A stretch of DNA of 64,000 nt from Diploscapter coronatus (taxonomy: Eukaryota > Nematoda > Chromadorea > Rhabditida > Rhabditidae): positions 32,131,249-32,195,248 of the forward strand of contig OZ038423.1 in NCBI GenBank assembly GCA_964036155.1. Direction: 5' to 3'. The position numbers were made by a program, and so were the translations under genes. Under the pieces are notes generated by a model. That model searched no databases, was not told where the DNA came from, and was given only the letters and a program-made list of their open reading frames with translations. Within the stretch, counting starts at the first letter, position 1. The number at the start of each line of letters is the position of its first letter. Below are positions 59,801 to 64,000 of this stretch, piece after piece.

Positions 59801-61221
59801 GCCACCGCTGCATTCAGATTCGGACATTCCACCATTGGGAGGTTGATCTTTGTCGTTTTTTCCCTTTTAAAACCGAGAGCAAATAATATAGCTTTGTCTT
59901 TGGTTTAGAAAGAAATTGCGTATATTTATGTGTTTCTAATCTAATTTTAGATTTTCATGTTTCAAACCTTTTTTTTCTTTCAGATATTTTCCCCGACTCG
60001 ATGCCCACTTTCGCCCAGTTGCTTCAGATGTCGACATCGCTGATAATTTCGACAACACGACAGTGATTTACGATTCTGAAGGTCAGTTTGAATAAACAAA
60101 AATCGACTTTTTCTTCCATTTTTCTAGCCTGAATTTTTCATCTTTGACTTTTTAAAGGCAAATTTTTCTTCAGGAAGTGTGGACAGTATCGTACTCGGAC
60201 TAGTTTCTACGGGACAAATGGCTTTGGATCGACATGTTACTGATGGAGTCAGGTAGTTTTAATCAAGCATTATTAGTCAAGAATGTCTTGCAGAAATCGC
60301 CTGTTTTCCGTACCAGGCGTGCCTCGAAGTGGATTAGATCTAATTTCCATCAACATTATGAGGGGCAGAGACCATGGCATTGGCAGTTACAACGTTCACA
60401 GGTAAAAGGTTTAAAACGTGAGGAAATGTTTTTTGCCTATAATTTTTTATCCTCGGAAGATGAATCGTTCAGAGAATACTGTGGCCTGCCGAAAGCGCTG
60501 TCGTTCTTCTCGCTGAAAGGAGTGATGCGAGACGAAACGATCGAACGACTGCAGACGGTGTACGAATCCGCAGAGGACATCGATTTATACACCGGGATTG
60601 TCAGCGAATTGCCTTTGGAAGGTTAGTTTTTAATCAAAAGTCGTGGCTATACCAGAATACATCTTCCTGAACAGAAAATGATAGCCGAATATGGTTCTCG
60701 TGAACCTGCTTGTGCTCTCTAGATATAGAAGCAAAGAACTATCCGAAATTGCCGAATGGAAGCATTCTCAGAGTAGCATAATTCGAGATTGTTTTCCTGA
60801 AATTATTCAATTTTTCATGCGCTCTCGTCGGCCCCCTTGCAACCTGCCTCATCGTGGAGCAATTCAGGCGATTGAAGAAGTGCGACCGATTCTACTACGA
60901 GAACAACCAACAGTTCGTGAAATTCACTCCTGGTTAGTTTGATGATTTTTTCAAGAAATTACAATTTTCTAGGCTAATTGCAAAGAAGTTGATCGAATTT
61001 TTAGAGCAATTGCAAGAAATCAGACAGACCTCTCTGGCTGCAATAATCTGTGCGAATTCCGCAGCCGCTCAGCTGCACAGGGATGTCCTCTCTCTGCCAC
61101 ACCATTTTCTGTCATTTTTTCCGAAAAATTAAACAAAAATTTGATTTTCAGGAATGAGTTGGAGGATTGCCGCCAGATTCCAGAGATAGATTTGGGAGCC
61201 TGGAAGGAGAAAAGCGAGTGA
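56876..61221 (+). CDS. secreted animal haem peroxidase, 20 exons
   Basis: Model: join(56876..56957, 57160..57405, 57557..57654, 57702..57802, 57884..57955, 58072..58166, 58248..58351, 58516..58607, 58754..58901, 59078..59193, 59253..59333, 59413..59530, 59633..59841, 59984..60081, 60174..60252, 60294..60401, 60473..60621, 60819..60932, 61005..61110, 61152..61221), 761 aa, frame closed throughout. Signal peptide [20 protein letters not shown]. Peroxidase landmarks in order: [36 protein letters not shown] (Asp279 and distal His280), [38 protein letters not shown] (proximal His516), [30 protein letters not shown], then [12 protein letters not shown]. Nematode relatives cross-link cuticle or make oxidants outside the cell. 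The introns ending at 57159 and 60818 must end in AT. The final donor (TTCT|GTCATT) leaves a 41-base intron. Confidence 0.93.
56958..57159 (+). other. GT-AT intron 1 of the peroxidase
   Basis: Donor GACT|GTAAGT, 3' end AATCTTCAT|GTAAA. Joins the signal-peptide exon in phase to the exon reading [12 protein letters not shown]. Using the later AG (GCGTTGCAG) leaves a TAA at the join. Confidence 0.6.
58912..58984. mobile_element. family E MITE-like hairpin
   Basis: TTGTACCAAAATTTGCGAGG and CTACAATTTTGGTACAAA with flanks TTGGATTGAAG / CTTCCAACCCAA. Intron of the peroxidase gene. Confidence 0.8.
60622..60818 (+). other. GT-AT intron 2 of the peroxidase
   Basis: Donor GGAAG|GTTAGT, 3' end CAATTTTTCAT|GCGCT. 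Joins LPLE to [16 protein letters not shown], matching the conserved peroxidase strand. No AG acceptor in the 3' half keeps frame without a stop. Confidence 0.8.
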
Positions 61222-61634
61222 TTTCAAAAACCATAGGCTTTTCAACAGGTTCTTGGAGTTCGAAAATTTACCGATTTTTCTCGGAAATTTTTTTTTTAAT
61301 TATGCTATAATATCTATTTTATATTCCCGAACCAAAATCTCAATGAAATCCCGGAAAACTACTCAAAATATGGCTTGTTAGCAGTTTGTACATGCAATTT
61401 GACAAAATTAGTAGTTCATTATTCATTTTGATTTGCCAGGAAATGTTCGAGCATGCATGGTTATGAAAATTCCGTTCTTTCATTTTTGAAATATTCATTT
61501 ATCAAATATGATTTATGGTCTATTTCAAATAAAATGAATAAACATTTTGAGATTTTCATAGATCAAATTGTCGTTCGCCGTTCAGTTATCCCTTGCAGGA
61601 TATCCAGGAAGTACCACGAGGAGGTAGACGAACA
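61222..61634. other. convergent spacer
   Basis: AT-rich sequence between two converging genes, presumably holding both 3' UTRs. Confidence 0.45.
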
Positions 61635-62254
61635 TCACTTCCCGCTACACAATAAAACACCTGAAACTCAAATATTTAGATTTTTAAATATTCTAGTGAG
61701 CTTACCGATGTGTACGACTCGTCCTTTTCTCCACTCATGACCTTGTCGATCCATTCGACCTTGTTGATTCGGTCCTAAAATCGAATTTTGAAAATCTCAA
61801 TTGTATTTTTTCAATTACCTTGTAGCTCTCCTCTCCCTTCTTTCCATTTCGCGTGCTGTTCCCATCGCGTCTAAGTTACTTTTTACAAGTTGTTCGGTCT
61901 CAAATATTACCTTGACTGACTGGACCGTCCGCCCGATGTAGCAGACTGATTTTCGGAAGTCGTTCGTCTCCCTCCATTTGTCCATGTCCATCCACAGATA
62001 TAGGTTGTGGATGGGATCTTCGGACGTGGCCGGCTTCCTGCCTGCGACCTGCAAATGTTTTTAATTTAATTGGTTCAATGATAAATTCTGTATTACCTTG
62101 TCCTGTCTGCGTTTCCAGGCCTTCTTTATCTGCTTCTCGCGGAACTTCTTGTCTATCCAGTACCTAAATTGCTAAGTCATTATCTTGAATTATTTTAAAG
62201 GTCTCATACCTCTTCTTTCTCTTCTCATTTTGTGCATCCTTAATCTTCGCCCAG
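61635..62254 (-). CDS. partial gene with GIY-YIG-like core
   Basis: Joined exons: complement(join(61635..61660, 61706..61774, 61819..61870, 61911..62048, 62097..62163, 62210..62254)), all in phase. The 5' end was not found. The first visible part is Lys/Arg-rich (WAKIKDAQNEKRKKRYWIDK). Then DPIHNLYLWMDMDKW and SVCYIGRTVQSVKTRWEQH follow. The pairing of NLYLW with CYIGRT...RWEQH has the spacing of a GIY-YIG nuclease core, where the Tyr and Arg would be catalytic. The C-terminus is uncertain: the last exon gives GVLLCSGK and stop, but an alternative acceptor gives another tail. If right, it is a structure-specific nuclease or a retroelement-derived domain. The motif match was made by eye. Confidence 0.5.
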
Positions 62255-63633
62255 CTGAAATTTTCGAAGTTATTTTCTAATCTCTATCCAACTCAAAAAT
62301 GTTTTACAAATCTCATTTCAAAATTAAAGTTACGATTAGATAGCGCAAGTGATATTCCCGATGTGAAGACAAAGTTATGGAAGTATTTTCCTCTAACATA
62401 GTTCAGTTTATTCGTGGAACGACAAGAGAATTGTCTATTTAAAATACTTACCATAATTTACTTGTCCTCTTGATGATAAATTTATAGATATTTAGTTAAA
62501 ATACATGTTGATTTAGTTCGAATATGTGACGATTTAGACGTCAAAATTTGTCCAATTTAGACGGACATTATTTGAGATACGGTATCTGAAACTTTAATTT
62601 TTAAATTGAAAAATCGATTTGAGGATAAAAAAAAATAAATGAAATGGTTTTTCTCTGAGAGATGTGTTAGAGGGAATGGCTGTAAAATGGAGGAGTCAGA
62701 GAAAGAATGACCGTTCACAAGATAGAGAAAAACGAACACATTCAAATGGCAGAAAGCAACGCAAAAAAAGTAAAACCACTTTCATGTAAGAGAAAGAAAT
62801 ATTGAAAAATTAGAATGGAATAGTCACAGCATGATAGACGAATTGGAGAAGAATGAATGAAGGAGCAACTCTTTTATACTAATTTTAGTGTAAGAAAGTG
62901 GCCAGATAGGCTTCATTGACTAAAGTACTGAAAGTTGTCAGATAGGCGAAATAGTGCGTGAAAAGATGCAGAATGGTACGAAAGGCAACTTGATTTCAGT
63001 ACAGAATTGAGAAGGATTGATGGAAAGTGGCTGTATCGCACGATTTGAATACGAGAGTGGCAAAGATGAACTATATTTAAAAGAAAGGGATAAAGAAATG
63101 CTAAATGTTTTGATTCATCATCGAAATAACAAGGGAAAAGATGCAGAATGAATACAAAAACAACGCACTTTTGGTGCAACTGTCAGTTTTGCGATAAGAT
63201 TCGCGAATCGGCGAAAGGGATTGAGAAAAAAGGAAATTGCAAATGCTTCCCAATCAAAATCGTAGAAATTTCGAACTCAACAGATGAATAGGCTTGGGAA
63301 TTCAGAAGTAAAGTTAGAGAGCGCAAGCTCTATCCTTCTGAAAATGCTCGGCATTTATTGTTGATTGGAGAGCAAAGTCGATATTCATGCAGCATAGAGT
63401 GGCATTGTGTATTAGAGAGAAATTTGCAGGTGAAAATCATTCAAGAATTTAGTTTATTCCTCGGTTTCATATAATTAATGCTGCATGTAATAGTTTGCAC
63501 GCAAAAATAAAGATCGTGTACGAGATTAACTAACCTGTATGGTTAGTAAAATGTCAACTGAAACTAAAAATCAAGCTAATGCATCTGTGAGAAAATAGGA
63601 TAGGCTGAGTTGCGACTAAAATCGACGAGATAT
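62255..63633. other. spacer, upstream exons not found
   Basis: This should contain the 5' exons or promoter of the GIY-YIG-like gene. The plus strand is purine-rich (62640-63120), giving minus-strand frames with no motifs. No exon could be joined. Confidence 0.4.
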
Positions 63634-63913
63634 CTAGAATGGGATGGCTTCGAGATTTCGATCGTAGAAATTGCCGGTGTGAGACTTGTTGAGTTTATAG
63701 AAGGAATTTACGAGAGCTTCCGCACTTTCATGAGGCTGAAATTAGTTGTTTAATTGGGAAGGAAAAAGCAATTTTAGTTCTGGGCCTTTGAAATCCAACT
63801 CGTCAAATGGTCATGATCATTCACTGTGTTCAGTAATCTAGTTGAACCTCAAATAGCCCGGATGAAAATCTTACCTCGAGCATAGCGGCCTGACTGCCCA
63901 TGTCGGTTTTTAC
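63634..63913 (-). CDS. 3' end of a short-chain dehydrogenase/reductase gene
   Basis: Two exons: complement(join(63634..63735, 63875..63913)). They read [13 protein letters not shown], then [20 protein letters not shown], then [13 protein letters not shown] and stop. The V-TDMG motif, the -ESAEAL- helix and the G-FYD...IPF ending are the usual C-terminus of the C-factor-like SDR group. The catalytic Tyr-x3-Lys and the Rossmann fold would lie to the right of the window. Truncated by the window edge; substrate cannot be inferred. Confidence 0.65.
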
Positions 63914-64000
63914 CTGGAAAGTTCATAAGACACGTTCTTCGTAAAAATAGAGTTTTCTATAAAGAGGGGTGGTACCCAAGAAGTCGACCTTCAAATTTCG
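63914..64000. other. right edge
   Basis: Intron and possibly a small part of the preceding SDR exon on the minus strand. The expected HPGW motif is not visible here, so the exact upstream donor is not assigned. Confidence 0.35.

Noticed and set aside
61072..61131. Peroxidase ending with [18 protein letters not shown] and stop
   Set aside because: Splicing at 61110 to 61152 restores the conserved [16 protein letters not shown] C-terminus, so the read-through stop lies in the last intron.
1..64000. CRISPR arrays, bacterial operons, rRNA or prophage
   Set aside because: None is expected or seen: genes are intron-rich and eukaryotic, and all repeats are isolated inverted repeats rather than regular arrays.

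Overview
The window is nuclear DNA from a nematode. This rests on the gene content: a cuticle collagen with the typical nematode N-terminal region and a CPPPRTAPGY tail, a DB-module secreted protein, an EFF-1/AFF-1-type cell-cell fusogen and a calexcitin-like EF-hand protein. Introns are numerous, often 40-60 bases long, and usually end in TTTTCAG. Gene density is moderate. Many introns carry short inverted-repeat (MITE-like) elements. I cannot name the species.

Layout. (1) 0-7.4 kb: a four-membrane-span protein of unknown function (+), a DB-module secreted protein (-) and a proline/serine-rich protein of unknown function (-). (2) 10.2-14.2 kb: DONSON, a replication-fork/helicase-loading factor (+), with one GC-AG intron. 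(3) 15.5-19.4 kb: an ARFGAP2/3-type Arf GTPase activator (+). (4) 21.4-24.1 kb: an apolipoprotein-L-like protein (+). (5) 24.7-26.0 kb: a calexcitin-like Ca2+ sensor (+). (6) 27.1-31.9 kb: a BRD8-type bromodomain protein (-), head to head with (7) a 16-exon cuticle collagen (+, 32.5-34.5 kb). (8) 35.4-36.4 kb: an unresolved small membrane-protein gene (-). (9) 36.4-45.9 kb: no convincing gene. (10) 45.9-50.3 kb: an EFF-1/AFF-1 family fusogen (+). (11) 51.2-53.8 kb: an aquaglyceroporin (+). (12) 54.6-56.4 kb: a coiled-coil protein of unknown function (+). (13) 56.9-61.2 kb: a secreted haem peroxidase (+). (14) 61.6-62.3 kb: a partial gene with a GIY-YIG-like core (-). (15) from 63.6 kb to the right edge: the 3' end of a short-chain dehydrogenase gene (-).

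The most unusual signal is in splicing. In three unrelated genes (collagen, aquaglyceroporin, peroxidase), five introns that start with GT can only be joined in frame, and to family consensus, if they end in AT rather than AG. The 3' sites read TTTTAT|G (three), TTTTTCAT|G and ATCTTCAT|G. The reading frame closes exactly through all of them. Gly-X-Y periodicity, the SGGQLNPAV loop and the peroxidase EGALVGP strand independently fix four of the junctions. This points to a recurrent, possibly undescribed GT-AT intron class.

The genes do not form one pathway. Cuticle and extracellular functions are well represented (collagen, peroxidase, DB-module protein, fusogen), mixed with housekeeping genes. 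Exon joins were built by hand from splice-site consensus, phase and family knowledge. No alignment or transcript was available, so terminal exons are the least certain parts.
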